Shown one piece after another: positions 42,882 to 53,874 of a DNA stretch of 64,000 bases. The notes under the pieces were generated by a model, which worked only from the letters and a program-made list of their open reading frames with translations, made no database searches and had not been told where the DNA came from. The position numbers and the translations under genes were made by a program. How positions within the stretch are numbered: position 1 is the stretch's first letter; each line of letters starts with the position of its first letter. This DNA is from an uncultured Flavobacteriaceae bacterium (lineage in GTDB: Bacteria > Bacteroidota > Bacteroidia > Flavobacteriales > Flavobacteriaceae): NCBI GenBank assembly GCA_905480425.1, contig CAJQQG010000014.1, positions 22,070-86,069 on the forward strand, given 5' to 3'.

Positions 42882-44324
42882 TTGAATCACTCCATGACTC
42901 CTGAAAAATTTCATTCCAAACTTGAAGCAAGTTTTCCATTTATTCCAACTATATCTCAAATCAACTGGTTTCCTGAGATTGCTAAATTTATTTTTTCAAA
43001 AGAAAAAAACAACGCCTTTTTATTAACCGGTTATGCAGGTACAGGAAAAACAACCCTAATAGGTTCTTTAGTAAGCCAATTAAAATTAACTGATTATAAA
43101 GCTGTTTTAATGGCACCCACAGGAAGAGCAGCTAAAGTAATGTCAACTTATTCTAAATTTTCTGCTCGAACAATTCACAAGCAAATTTATTATCCAAAGC
43201 CCGAAACTGGAGGTAAAATGCAGTTTCAATTAAAAGTTAATAAATTCAGAAAAACTATTTTCATAATTGATGAAGCCTCAATGATTGGTGATGATCGTCA
43301 GAATGCTAAACTTTTTGAAAATGGATCTTTACTTCATGATGTGGTTCAGTATGTTAGCACAGGTGATCAATGTAAATTGATTTTTGTAGGCGATCCTGCT
43401 CAGTTGCCCCCTGTACATTTGAATATAAGTCCTGCACTTGATTTAGAGGAGTTAACACAATTTCATTTTGACAAGGTTTTTAGTATTCAGCTAGATGCTG
43501 TCGTACGTCAAGCTCAAGGATCAGGAATTCTTCACAACGCCACACTTTTAAGAAATCAATTGAATGATCAATTATATGATTTTTTTAAATTTGAAGTAAG
43601 TGAATATAATGATATATTATACACAAATAATGGCATGGATCTTTTTGAAGCAATAGAGAATGCCTTTAGAGACTCAGGGACCGATCAAACGGTTTTTATT
43701 GTTCGTTCCAACAAGCGTGCAAATATTTATAATGAAAACATACGGAAAAGAATATTAGGTCTCGAGGATGATCTCTCTGTAGGAGATCAGCTTATGGTGG
43801 TTAAGAATAATTATTTTTGGCTAGCACCCGAGTCTAAACCAGGCTTTATTGCTAATGGTGATGTGGTACAAGTAGAGTCCATTCAAATGCGAAAAGAAAT
43901 TTATGGTTTTTCCTTTGCTGAAGTCACAGTTAGTTTAGTTGATTATCCTGAAGAAGAATCTTTTGACACAGTATTACTTTTAGAGACGCTTACTTCAGAA
44001 ACGCCTTCACTTTCTTTTGAAGATGGAAATCGATTGTATCAAGAGGTTTTAAAGGATTTTAACTCTGAGAAATCAAAATATAAAAAATTTTTAAAAGTTA
44101 AATCTAATAAGTTTTTTAATGCCCTTCAAGTAAAGTATTCATATGCAGTTACTTGTCATAAATCACAAGGAGGGCAGTGGGAAAATGTATTTATAGAAAA
44201 ACCTTATTTACCCGATGGACCAGATAAAGACTATCTTAGGTGGCTATATACAGCTATGACCCGTGCAAAAAAACAATTATTTCTTATCGGTTTTCCCGAT
44301 GGAGATTTTGATAGTATTGAATAA
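42882..44324 (+). CDS. RecD-like ATP-dependent DNA helicase
   Basis: GYAGTGKTTLIG Walker A, IIDEASMIG, YAVTCHKSQGGQW, LYTAMTRAKKQL. Confidence 0.9.
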   Translation: MNHSMTPEKFHSKLEASFPFIPTISQINWFPEIAKFIFSKEKNNAFLLTGYAGTGKTTLIGSLVSQLKLTDYKAVLMAPTGRAAKVMSTYSKFSARTIHKQIYYPKPETGGKMQFQLKVNKFRKTIFIIDEASMIGDDRQNAKLFENGSLLHDVVQYVSTGDQCKLIFVGDPAQLPPVHLNISPALDLEELTQFHFDKVFSIQLDAVVRQAQGSGILHNATLLRNQLNDQLYDFFKFEVSEYNDILYTNNGMDLFEAIENAFRDSGTDQTVFIVRSNKRANIYNENIRKRILGLEDDLSVGDQLMVVKNNYFWLAPESKPGFIANGDVVQVESIQMRKEIYGFSFAEVTVSLVDYPEEESFDTVLLLETLTSETPSLSFEDGNRLYQEVLKDFNSEKSKYKKFLKVKSNKFFNALQVKYSYAVTCHKSQGGQWENVFIEKPYLPDGPDKDYLRWLYTAMTRAKKQLFLIGFPDGDFDSIE

Positions 44325-44869
44325 TGATAAACCGTAATTTTTCTAGATGGTTTTTTAACCAAATTTTAAATTGGAAAATGATTGGAACTTTTCCTACACT
44401 TCCAAAATACATTGTAGCTGTCGTACCACACACTAGTTGGGTAGATCTTATCCTAGGTGTAATTGTTAGAAATATATCTGGTGAAAGCATTAATTTTGTA
44501 GGTAAGAAAGAATTATTTGGTCCATTAACAGGATGGTTCTTTAGAGCTTTAGGAGGTGCACCTATTGATCGCTCAGGAAACAAAGGATCAGTAGATTCAA
44601 TGATTGCAGTATTTAATGCACATACTAAGTTTAGAATAGCACTTGCACCAGAAGGAACTCGAAAAAAAGTAACCCAGTTAAGAACTGGGTTTTATCATAT
44701 TGCCAAAAGACTTCAGATACCTATAGTTCCAATTTCATTTGATTATGAAAATAAAAAGGTTGTAATACATCCGATTTTTAATACATCAAAAAATGAAAAA
44801 AAAGACATGGATACTTTAGAGTCAATTTTTAGAGGAGTTGTGGGCTACTCTAAGAAAAATAGTTTTTAA
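44324..44869 (+). CDS. lysophospholipid acyltransferase (PlsC-like)
   Basis: VPHTSWVDLILG (HX4D-like), LAPEGTRKK, IPIVPISF. Confidence 0.85.
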   Translation: MINRNFSRWFFNQILNWKMIGTFPTLPKYIVAVVPHTSWVDLILGVIVRNISGESINFVGKKELFGPLTGWFFRALGGAPIDRSGNKGSVDSMIAVFNAHTKFRIALAPEGTRKKVTQLRTGFYHIAKRLQIPIVPISFDYENKKVVIHPIFNTSKNEKKDMDTLESIFRGVVGYSKKNSF

Positions 44870-44872
44870 TTA

Positions 44873-45586
44873 TTATTGAATATCAAGTCCATGATAAACT
44901 TGCTGAACATCATCATCTTCTTCAATTTTTTCAATAAGCTTTATGACCTCTTGTTGGGCATCTTTACCAAGTTGTTTAGTGACTTGTGGAATACGTTCGA
45001 AGCTGGAAGAAAGAATTTTAAAAGATCGATGTTCCAATTCTTTTTGCAAAACTCCAAAGCTTTCAAAAGGAGCATAGAGCAGCATTCCATCTTCATCAAT
45101 AAAAACTTCTTCTACACCAAAATCTATAAACTCTAATTCAATTTCTTCAGCATCAAGATCCGTAGGGTCAATCCTGAAATTACACGTTCTATCAAACATA
45201 AATTCTACAGAACCTGAAGTCCCTAAATTTCCGTTTGCTTTATTAAATAAAGATCTAATGTTTGCAACAGTTCTATTATTATTATCTGTAGCCGTTTCGA
45301 CTAATATGGCAATTCCGTTAGGAGCATATCCTTCAAATAAAATCTCTTTAAAGTTTTCAGTATCCTTGTCAGATGCTTTTTTAATAGCACGCTCAATATT
45401 TTCTTTAGGCATGTTTGCTGCTTTTGCATTTTGTATAACAGCACGCAGCCTTGAGTTATTGTCTGCATCGGGTCCACCTTCTTTAACAGCCATTACAATA
45501 TCTTTACCAATTCGGGTAAAGGTTTTAGCCATTGCAGACCAACGTTTCATTTTTCTAGCTTTTCTAAACTCAAAGGCTCTCCCCAT
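44873..45586 (-). CDS. yebC: YebC/PmpR family transcriptional regulator
   Basis: MGRAFEFRKARKMKRWSAMAKTFTRIGKDIVMAVKEGG, GYAPNGIAILVE. Confidence 0.94.
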   Translation of the reverse strand: MGRAFEFRKARKMKRWSAMAKTFTRIGKDIVMAVKEGGPDADNNSRLRAVIQNAKAANMPKENIERAIKKASDKDTENFKEILFEGYAPNGIAILVETATDNNNRTVANIRSLFNKANGNLGTSGSVEFMFDRTCNFRIDPTDLDAEEIELEFIDFGVEEVFIDEDGMLLYAPFESFGVLQKELEHRSFKILSSSFERIPQVTKQLGKDAQQEVIKLIEKIEEDDDVQQVYHGLDIQ

Positions 45587-45609
45587 TTTTTTTTAGCTAA
45601 AATAAAAAA

Positions 45610-46440
45610 TTAATATTGTTTTCGAATCTCAGGAAGACTAAGATCATTTATTATATCAATATAGGAGGGAGTTAAATGATTTGGAAGCCTATTTTTTTTA
45701 GGTAAAGTAGCAAGGTATCTAATAGTATTTGAGGTATAAACTTGTTTGTATATTCCTGGATTAAAATGTCTTTTTTCAACAATCATTTTTATAAAATCAT
45801 GATGAGAAATTAAATCTGAACTTCCCAAATGATATAACCCTGTTTTTTTTTTATTAATTAAATAGTGGATTTGTTGACTCAACCTGATGTCACTATTAAC
45901 ATTAATTATAGTATTAGGAAATACTTCGATGAATTTATTTTTTTTTACCGCTTCATCAATTTCAAGTGTTCTTGGAGCATTTAATCCAAAAATCATTGGT
46001 AAACGTGCAATAATGTATTTACCAACTAATAAGCGAAATAACTTATTTTCTATTTTTATTTTAAAATGACCATATTTACTCTCAGAAAGTGTTTTATCGT
46101 ATTCGTAAGAAGGAAAATGCCGGAAGGAATCAAAGACATTGGCTGAGGATAAAAAAAGTACTCTACAGTTTTTATTTTTAATGTAATCAACTATTTGCTC
46201 ATGGGCTTCTACTTGCGCATTAAAATTTCCGCGTAAAGCAGAAATAATTAGTTTGGGTTTCACCTCTTTTAAAATTGGCTCTAAAGAATCCCTCTCAACA
46301 TCAAAAGAAAAAAAATGTTGATTTTTAGCGTATATAGTCTTTGTATTGAAGGTTGCAAAGGTTTTGTAAAATGGTGCAAGTTCTTTATATATACAATTTC
46401 CAATAAATCCACTTCCCCCTAAAATTAAAATTGATTTCAA
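45610..46440 (-). CDS. NAD(P)-dependent sugar epimerase/reductase-like (RmlD-like SDR)
   Basis: ILILGGSGFIGNCIYKEL Rossmann motif; YxxxK-like YEYDKTLSE. Confidence 0.82.
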   Translation of the reverse strand: MKSILILGGSGFIGNCIYKELAPFYKTFATFNTKTIYAKNQHFFSFDVERDSLEPILKEVKPKLIISALRGNFNAQVEAHEQIVDYIKNKNCRVLFLSSANVFDSFRHFPSYEYDKTLSESKYGHFKIKIENKLFRLLVGKYIIARLPMIFGLNAPRTLEIDEAVKKNKFIEVFPNTIINVNSDIRLSQQIHYLINKKKTGLYHLGSSDLISHHDFIKMIVEKRHFNPGIYKQVYTSNTIRYLATLPKKNRLPNHLTPSYIDIINDLSLPEIRKQY

Positions 46441-46444
46441 ATAC

Positions 46445-47530
46445 TTAAGGCTTTATAAAAGGAAGACTTACAACTTGTGCGGCATATTTTTTTTCTCTAA
46501 TTAGAACTCCAATATTACTCCCCGGTGACGAGAATTTTTTTGGAATATATCCCAAGCCAATTCCTTTTTTTAAAAGAGGCGATTGAGTTCCTGACGTAAC
46601 CTTTCCAATAATGATTCCTTCTGAGTCTATAATTGGATATCCAGATCTTGGAATTCCACGATCATTCATTTCAAAAGCTACTAGTTTTAGTGGCGTTCCA
46701 TTTTTCTTTTGTTCTGCTAAATATTTACCGTTTATTGGATTGGTTTCTGGTTTTGTTACCCAACTTAAACCAGCAGCAATAGGGGAACTTGTGTCATTAA
46801 TTTCGTTTCCATAGAGACAGTATCCCATTTCTAACCGTAAGGTATCTCTAGCCGCTAGTCCAACTGGAATAATATTATAGTTTTTTCCAGCTTCCATAAT
46901 AGCTTTCCAAACTTTTGGTGCTTCTTTTGCAGGAATATAAATTTCAATTCCTCCTGCCCCCGTATAGCCTGTTGTAGCAATTAATGTGTTTTCTATTCCT
47001 GCAAAAGTATCTGTAGAATGTGCATAAAATGGTAGTGATTCTAGCGATACTTTTGTTAATTTTTGCATAGCTTTTAATGCACAAGGCCCCTGAATAGCTA
47101 AAAGTGCTATTTCCTCTGATTTATTTTCTAAAGTAGCACCAAAAATTTTATTTTGTTCCTTTAGCCATTCCCAATCTTTTTCAATATTGGATGCATTCAC
47201 TACCAAAAGATAAAGTTCTTTTTCCAACCGGTAAACAATTAAATCATCAACAACACCTCCCGTTTTGTTCGGAAAATAGTTGTATTGTGCCTTTCCAAGA
47301 ATTACTTTCGAAATATCATTACTGCAAACATGTTGAAGTAGCGCCAGTGATTTATTACCAGAAATATAAAATTCTCCCATGTGTGATACATCAAAAACTC
47401 CAACACTTGATCTTACTGCTAAATGTTCTTTTGTAACTCCACTATACTGAACAGGCATTTCATAGCCTCCAAATGAAGTCATTTTAGCGTTCAATTCTAA
47501 ATGTGTTGTGTAGAGTGTAGTTTTTTTCAT
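46445..47530 (-). CDS. gcvT: glycine cleavage system aminomethyltransferase GcvT
   Basis: FGGYEMPVQYSG, VFDVSHMGEF, GLAARDTLRLEMGYCLYGNEI. Confidence 0.97.
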   Translation of the reverse strand: MKKTTLYTTHLELNAKMTSFGGYEMPVQYSGVTKEHLAVRSSVGVFDVSHMGEFYISGNKSLALLQHVCSNDISKVILGKAQYNYFPNKTGGVVDDLIVYRLEKELYLLVVNASNIEKDWEWLKEQNKIFGATLENKSEEIALLAIQGPCALKAMQKLTKVSLESLPFYAHSTDTFAGIENTLIATTGYTGAGGIEIYIPAKEAPKVWKAIMEAGKNYNIIPVGLAARDTLRLEMGYCLYGNEINDTSSPIAAGLSWVTKPETNPINGKYLAEQKKNGTPLKLVAFEMNDRGIPRSGYPIIDSEGIIIGKVTSGTQSPLLKKGIGLGYIPKKFSSPGSNIGVLIREKKYAAQVVSLPFIKP

Positions 47531-47552
47531 AAGTTCATGCTTTAATTTAATT

Positions 47553-49190
47553 ATGCTTCAAATAAGAATTACCCTGATCTTTAAAACACTTTATTTTTGG
47601 TTACCATTTTTGTTATTATCTTTTGGAATACTATTATCACAAAAGTCAGAACTTTCCACGGAATTTCATAAAAATAACAGGAAACAATTACGTGAAAAAC
47701 TTCCAAATAATAGCGTTGCTATATATTTTTCTGCTCCTGTTCGTAATCGTGCTAATGATGTTGATTTTGAATATCATCAGGACCCTAATTTTTACTATTT
47801 GACAGGTTGGGAGGAGCCCCACGCAGTTTTGCTTGTTTACAATACTCCCCAAACCGATGAAGAAGGCACTTATAGTGAAAAGCTTTATGTGCGTGATCGA
47901 GATGCTAGAAATGAGATGTGGAATGGTCGTCAACTGGGTGTTTCAGGTGCATTAAAAATGGGATTTGAACGTGTTGTTAATAAAACAGAGTTTAGTAAAC
48001 AGGCATTGGATTTTGATCGTTTTGACACAGTATTGATGTTTGATTTTGAAAATGATGTCCGAAATAGAGATAATGATACTAGTGATTTATATGATTTACA
48101 AAAACATTTTAAGAAACAGATTAATTATCCTGATGATTTTGATGCTGTTCGCTACAGATTATACCAGCAAATTAGAACTGTAAATAATGAAGAGGTTCCT
48201 AGTTTGAAAAGAAGAATTTATTATATGATTACCAGCGATAAAACTCTTGAGGATGATCCTGTAATTCAAGATTTTTTAAAAATAGATGAAAAGACTGTAT
48301 TAACTGATTTAAAAACTCGTAGTGCCCATTTGTTGAAGGATTATAATTTTGACATTGACCAGTTGTCTTATATTATGGCTAGTTTAAGAGAAAAAAAATC
48401 GCCTGAGGAGATAATACTACTCAAAAAAGCAATTAGAATTTCTGCACAAGGTCAGATAGAAGTTATGAAAGCCATACACCCTGAAATGACAGAAAGAGAA
48501 GTACAAGGTATTCATCAGCTTGTTTTTAAGATTTATGGTGCTGCACATGAAGGGTATCCTTCTATTGTTGGTGCAGGTGATAACGCTTGCGTATTGCATT
48601 ATGTTACGAACGATAAAACTGATTTAAAAAAACAACTTATTTTAATGGATTTGGGAGCAGAATATAGAGGCTATACTGCAGACGTAACTAGAACAATACC
48701 TGTGTCGGGAATTTTCTCTCCAGAACAACGAGCAATATATCAGATTGTGTTTGATGCTCAAACAGCTGGTATTAATGCTGCCATTAATGGAACAACTTTT
48801 AGAGCAGTTTCAGAAGCAACCAATGAAGTGGTTCAAAAAGGATTATTAGCTCTTGGACTTATTGAAAAAAAAGAAGAGTATAGACGATATTTACCACATG
48901 GAATTTCTCATCATATTGGCTTAGATGTTCATGATCCTGGGCTTTATGATAAATTATCCCCTTCAATGGTTATTACTGTAGAACCTGGTATATATATTCC
49001 CGCGGGAAGTCCATGTGATCCTAAGTGGTGGAATATTGGGATTCGTATCGAAGATGATATTTTAATTACAGATACAACTCCTATTAATTTGTCATCTAAT
49101 GCACCAAGAAGTTGGAATGATATTGAAGCTATGATGGCCAAGAAAAGTGCTTTAGATAATTTTGTCCTTCCTGAATTAAGTATTGATTAA
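47553..49190 (+). CDS. pepP: Xaa-Pro aminopeptidase (M24B) with N-terminal signal/TM segment
   Basis: DLGAEYRGYTADVTRTIPVSG, LPHGISHHIGLDVHDPG, MVITVEPGIY. Confidence 0.93.
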   Translation: MLQIRITLIFKTLYFWLPFLLLSFGILLSQKSELSTEFHKNNRKQLREKLPNNSVAIYFSAPVRNRANDVDFEYHQDPNFYYLTGWEEPHAVLLVYNTPQTDEEGTYSEKLYVRDRDARNEMWNGRQLGVSGALKMGFERVVNKTEFSKQALDFDRFDTVLMFDFENDVRNRDNDTSDLYDLQKHFKKQINYPDDFDAVRYRLYQQIRTVNNEEVPSLKRRIYYMITSDKTLEDDPVIQDFLKIDEKTVLTDLKTRSAHLLKDYNFDIDQLSYIMASLREKKSPEEIILLKKAIRISAQGQIEVMKAIHPEMTEREVQGIHQLVFKIYGAAHEGYPSIVGAGDNACVLHYVTNDKTDLKKQLILMDLGAEYRGYTADVTRTIPVSGIFSPEQRAIYQIVFDAQTAGINAAINGTTFRAVSEATNEVVQKGLLALGLIEKKEEYRRYLPHGISHHIGLDVHDPGLYDKLSPSMVITVEPGIYIPAGSPCDPKWWNIGIRIEDDILITDTTPINLSSNAPRSWNDIEAMMAKKSALDNFVLPELSID

Positions 49191-50488
49191 CGCTCGCGTA
49201 AATAGGCTTTCAACTGCTCATAAGTTTTAATAGGAATGCTATTGTTGGTTCGCTCTAGAATAGATTTTAATCTATTTGGAACCTCAATTGTTGTTTTTAA
49301 TGTATCCTCAACAATGTCAGCAAACTTTATAGGGTGTGCAGTTTCAAAGAAGATCCCATAATACGATTCATCAGTATTTTTTAAAAAATCTTTCAGCCCT
49401 AGATACCCTACTGCTCCATGTGGATCAGGTATATAAGAAGAAATTTTATAAATTTCTTTCATAGCTTTTTTAGTTTGTGAATCGGAATAATGATAACCAC
49501 TCAATACTTTTTTGATTTTAAAAATATCATTATTGAAAATCTTTTGAATACGAATAAAATTACTAGGGTCTCCAACATCCATAGCATTTGAAATCGTTGA
49601 CTTTGATTTTTTAGGAGAATACGTTCCAGAATTTAAATAATTAGGAACCGTATCGTTAATATTTGTACTAGCAATTAAATGATCAATAGGGAGGCCCATT
49701 TGCTGTGCCACTAATCCAGCACAAATATTCCCAAAGTTTCCGCTTGGCACGGAAATCACAAGTTTTTTTTCTGGATAGGGTCTATTTTTATATGCAATAA
49801 AAAAATAGAACATTTGCGAAAGCCACCTTGCTATATTGATAGAATTTGCAGAAGTTAATTCTATTTCATTAATCAAATCAGAATCTATAAAAGCACTTTT
49901 TACCATATCTTGGCAATCGTCAAATGTGCCATCTACTTCAAGTGCGGTAATATTTTCTCCTAGGGTTGTAAGTTGTTTTTCCTGAATGGCACTGACTTTA
50001 CCCTTGGGATAAAGAAGAACAACATTAATTCCTTCTACTTTATAGAACCCATCTGCAACTGCACCACCTGTATCTCCAGAAGTGGCTACTAGTATGGTTA
50101 AGTTTTTATTTGATTTAATTTCGTTAGCGTAGTTAAGACAACGAGCCATAAATCTTGCTCCAACATCTTTAAAAGCAAGAGTTGGTCCATGAAAAAGTTC
50201 TAAAGTTGCTATTTTATCATTTATTGAAACAATAGGGAAGTCAAATATTAGTGTATCTGCTATAATTTCTCTTAATCTATTTTTTGAGATTTCGTTTCCC
50301 ACGAATGGATTTATAACTTCAAAAGCTATTTCATGATTTGAATAAGAGTTTATATTTTGGATGAATTTTTCTGAAAGTTTGGGAATTTTTTCAGGAAAAT
50401 ATAGACCTCTGTCTGGAGCTAAACCTTTTCTAACTGCATCTAAAAAAGAAACATTATGAGAATTATAATTTAAACTATGATATTTCAT
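49187..50488 (-). CDS. thrC: threonine synthase
   Basis: FHGPTLAFKDVGARFMA PLP-lysine motif; SGDTGGAVADGFY. Confidence 0.97.
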   Translation of the reverse strand: MKYHSLNYNSHNVSFLDAVRKGLAPDRGLYFPEKIPKLSEKFIQNINSYSNHEIAFEVINPFVGNEISKNRLREIIADTLIFDFPIVSINDKIATLELFHGPTLAFKDVGARFMARCLNYANEIKSNKNLTILVATSGDTGGAVADGFYKVEGINVVLLYPKGKVSAIQEKQLTTLGENITALEVDGTFDDCQDMVKSAFIDSDLINEIELTSANSINIARWLSQMFYFFIAYKNRPYPEKKLVISVPSGNFGNICAGLVAQQMGLPIDHLIASTNINDTVPNYLNSGTYSPKKSKSTISNAMDVGDPSNFIRIQKIFNNDIFKIKKVLSGYHYSDSQTKKAMKEIYKISSYIPDPHGAVGYLGLKDFLKNTDESYYGIFFETAHPIKFADIVEDTLKTTIEVPNRLKSILERTNNSIPIKTYEQLKAYLRER

Positions 50489-51414
50489 GATGAATTAATA
50501 ATTTTAATTCCCTCTTCATTAATTTTAGAAATATATACTTCATATTCTATGTCTAAATCTTCAAATTGTGTTTTCATTGCATCTCCAACTTCTATAGCGG
50601 TTTTCATTCCTTTTGAAAGTGCATAAATAGATGGACCGGAACCAGAAATACCACTTCCAAGAGCCCCCGTATTAATTGCTGCTGCTTTAACTTCTTCAAA
50701 TTTTGGTATGAGCATTGCACGAAAAGGTTCAATGATTTTATCTTTCATACTTCGTGAAAGAAGTTCGTAATCATTTGTGTAAAGTGCACTTACAAAAGCA
50801 CCTAAATTACCCCATTGTTCAATTGCTTTTTCTAAGGGAACAGTTTGTTTTAAAATTGCTCTAGAGTGTATTGTTTTTAATTCAATTTTAGGATGAATTA
50901 TTGTAGCAACTAAGTCGGGTGGACTCGGAAGTTTTATAACATCTAAAGATTTGTTGCTACGAACTAAAGTAAAGCCACCTAATAGAACTGGCGCTAGATT
51001 GTCTGCATGTTTTGCGCCACTTGCTAAAGCTTCTCCTGCCATTGCGAATTGAATAAGTTCTTTACGTGAGAAGGGTGCGCCTAATAGATGGTTTACTGCG
51101 AAAACTGCTCCGGCAGCACTAGCAGCACTACTACCAATACCACTTCCTGGTTTTATTTTTTTATCAATATCAATTCTAAAACCATAGGATGATTTAAAGG
51201 TTTTTAATAATGATAAAACAGCTACACTAGCAACATTTTTCAAAGGATCTGTTGGAAGTTCATGTCCAGTAACCGATCCTATTGTTACGCCAGGTGATTT
51301 TGTTTTTGTGACGCTCATAATATCCCCAACTGGTTCTAAACAAAAGCCTAGAACATCAAAACCACAGGAAACATTGGCAACACTGGCTGGTGCAAAAATT
51401 TTTATTTGATCCAT
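50485..51414 (-). CDS. thrB: homoserine kinase
   Basis: KPGSGIGSSAASAAGAVFAVN GHMP motif. Confidence 0.96.
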   Translation of the reverse strand: MDQIKIFAPASVANVSCGFDVLGFCLEPVGDIMSVTKTKSPGVTIGSVTGHELPTDPLKNVASVAVLSLLKTFKSSYGFRIDIDKKIKPGSGIGSSAASAAGAVFAVNHLLGAPFSRKELIQFAMAGEALASGAKHADNLAPVLLGGFTLVRSNKSLDVIKLPSPPDLVATIIHPKIELKTIHSRAILKQTVPLEKAIEQWGNLGAFVSALYTNDYELLSRSMKDKIIEPFRAMLIPKFEEVKAAAINTGALGSGISGSGPSIYALSKGMKTAIEVGDAMKTQFEDLDIEYEVYISKINEEGIKIINSS

Positions 51415-51417
51415 CTG

Positions 51418-53874
51418 TTAACGTTTCCCAATTCTTATAATATCTCCAAAAATTCCAGCAGCAGTGACTTCAGCCCCTGCTCCAGCACCTTTTACTATTA
51501 AAGGTTGACTTTTATATCTATTTGTATAAAATAAAATAATATTATCACTGCCTTCTAGGTTATAAAAATCATGATTAGATTGAATTTCCTGAAGGCCTAC
51601 ACTTGCTTTTCCGTTTTCTAATTGTGCAACATACTTTAATCGTGCCCCTTTTTCATTTGCTTTAGCAAGAATAGCTTGAAAATATTTTTCATTTTTATTA
51701 ATCATTTTGTAGAATGCTTCATTTGAGGTTGTATTAAGCACATCCTGAGGAAGGAAACTTTTATTTGAAATATCTTCGAGCTCAAGTGGAAAACCACTTT
51801 CGCGTGCTAAAATCAATATTTTTCTAGCCACGTCAATACCACTCAAGTCAATCTTAGGATCTGGCTCTGTATAACCTTCTTCTTGAGCTTTTTGAACAAT
51901 ATCTTTAAATAGTGTTTCACGAGTAAAATTATTAAAAACAAAATTTAAACTTCCAGATAGTATCGCTTGAATTTTTAAAATTTCATCCCCTGAGGCAATT
52001 AGATTATTTAAAGTATCAATAACAGGTAATCCTGCTCCTACATTAGTTTCGAATAAAAAGGGGGTCCCATATCTTCTAGCTGTTTTTTTAAGGTCATTAT
52101 AATTTCTCAAAGAGCTTGCACAGGCAATCTTATTACATGTTACAACACCTATGTTATGAGCTAAGTATCGACCGTATTCATTTGCAATTTTTTCATTTGC
52201 AGTATTATCCACAAAAATGCTATTTCGTAAGTTGAGGGTTTTTATGTGGTTAAAAAAAACTTCTCTATCCGCATTAACAGAACTTTTATCTAATTGTTCC
52301 TTCCAGTTATCTAACTCTATGTGCTCGCTATTTAAAAGCATTTTCTTAGAATTAGAAAGCGCTATAACACGAATTTTCAAACTTAAGTGCTCCAATAAGT
52401 AAGTCTTTTGGTTGTTAATTTGTTCAATTAATTTTCCTCCAACATTCCCAACTCCTGTTATAAATAAATTTAGTTCTTTGGATTGTTCTTCAAAAAAACT
52501 CTCATGAATCGTATTTAGAGCTTTTTGAGTATTTTTTTTACTAATTATAATCGATATGTTCCTTTCAGATGCACCTTGAGCAATTGCTCTAATATTAATA
52601 TTATTAGCTCCTAAGCTACTAAATAATTTTCCGCTAATTCCCTGATGGTCTTTCATTCGATCACCAACAACAGCAATATTTGTCATATTAGATTCTAAAA
52701 CAGCGGGGGCTACTTTATTTAAAGAAATTTCAAAAGCAAAATGTTCATTAATAACTTTTTTTGCAATTTCAGCATGTTCAGAGCGAACACCCAAGCAAAT
52801 AGAGTGTTCAGATGATGCTTGAGTAATCATGATAATATTGATTTGTTTTAATGATAAACATTCAAACAAACGTTTTGAAAATCCAGGAATACCAATCATT
52901 CCACTTCCTTCAAGGCTAATTAGTGCTACATTTTCAATGTGACTTACACCTTTGACTATTGATCCATTATGTTCTTTATTAGTTCCATTTGAATTAATAA
53001 TAGTTCCGGATGCATTAGAATCAAAAGTATTTTTTATGAGTAAAGGTATTTTCTTTTCAATAATAGGCTGCAGGGTAGGAGGAAATATAACCTTTGCGCC
53101 AAAATGTGAAAGTTCCATGGCTTCTTGATAAGACAGCTTAGGAATGGGCTGCGCTTGTGCAACTAATTTAGGGTGAGCTGTAAACATTCCGCTTACATCT
53201 GTCCATATTTCTAACGAAGTTGCATCAATATAATTTGCAAGTAAAGCTGCGGTATAATCTGAACCGCCTCTCCCAAGAGTAGTTATATTACCGTCTTTGT
53301 CTGAAGCAATAAATCCAGGTACGAGAGTAACTTTAGAAGTGACTTTAGATAGAATTGACTTTGTTTGTGCTTTACTTTTAGAATGATTTACAACTTCTTT
53401 TTCGTTGACTTCACTAGTAAAGATTAGTTCACGGGCGTCTTTTAAACTCGAGCTAATCCCTCCATTTTTCAACACTTCATTTACAAGAACACTAGAGAGA
53501 ACCTCACCGTAACTCATTGTTTTAGAATGGCTCTTTAAGGTAAGCTCTTTTAGATTAAAGATGGATTCTAAAATGGCTTCTAAATCGTTTAAATTTGATT
53601 TTAAAAAGCTAATGATTTCACTTTGCTTGGTAATGGAAATAAAAGATGTAATAATATCTAGGTGTCTTTCTTCAATCTTGGGCAAATGAATTTTATAATT
53701 ATCATTTCCTTTACAAGCCATCTTTGCCATCTCATCCAGGAGATTGGTTATCCCACTTAGTGCAGAAACAACGACAATTATCTTTTGATCAGTTGAACTT
53801 TTTATAATATTAACTACTTGTTCTAAACTTTCAGAATTAGCAACCGAGGTACCGCCAAACTTTAAAACCTTCAT
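51418..53874 (-). CDS. thrA: bifunctional aspartate kinase/homoserine dehydrogenase I
   Basis: MKVLKFGGTSVANSE, GRGGSDYTAALLA, GVGNVGGKLIEQI, PDPKIDLSGIDVARKILILARE. Confidence 0.97.
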   Translation of the reverse strand: MKVLKFGGTSVANSESLEQVVNIIKSSTDQKIIVVVSALSGITNLLDEMAKMACKGNDNYKIHLPKIEERHLDIITSFISITKQSEIISFLKSNLNDLEAILESIFNLKELTLKSHSKTMSYGEVLSSVLVNEVLKNGGISSSLKDARELIFTSEVNEKEVVNHSKSKAQTKSILSKVTSKVTLVPGFIASDKDGNITTLGRGGSDYTAALLANYIDATSLEIWTDVSGMFTAHPKLVAQAQPIPKLSYQEAMELSHFGAKVIFPPTLQPIIEKKIPLLIKNTFDSNASGTIINSNGTNKEHNGSIVKGVSHIENVALISLEGSGMIGIPGFSKRLFECLSLKQINIIMITQASSEHSICLGVRSEHAEIAKKVINEHFAFEISLNKVAPAVLESNMTNIAVVGDRMKDHQGISGKLFSSLGANNINIRAIAQGASERNISIIISKKNTQKALNTIHESFFEEQSKELNLFITGVGNVGGKLIEQINNQKTYLLEHLSLKIRVIALSNSKKMLLNSEHIELDNWKEQLDKSSVNADREVFFNHIKTLNLRNSIFVDNTANEKIANEYGRYLAHNIGVVTCNKIACASSLRNYNDLKKTARRYGTPFLFETNVGAGLPVIDTLNNLIASGDEILKIQAILSGSLNFVFNNFTRETLFKDIVQKAQEEGYTEPDPKIDLSGIDVARKILILARESGFPLELEDISNKSFLPQDVLNTTSNEAFYKMINKNEKYFQAILAKANEKGARLKYVAQLENGKASVGLQEIQSNHDFYNLEGSDNIILFYTNRYKSQPLIVKGAGAGAEVTAAGIFGDIIRIGKR

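Noticed and set aside
52204-52213. TTATCCACA, a perfect DnaA box match
   Set aside because: A single isolated copy inside the thrA coding sequence, with no cluster. No oriC could be supported anywhere in the window, including around dnaA.
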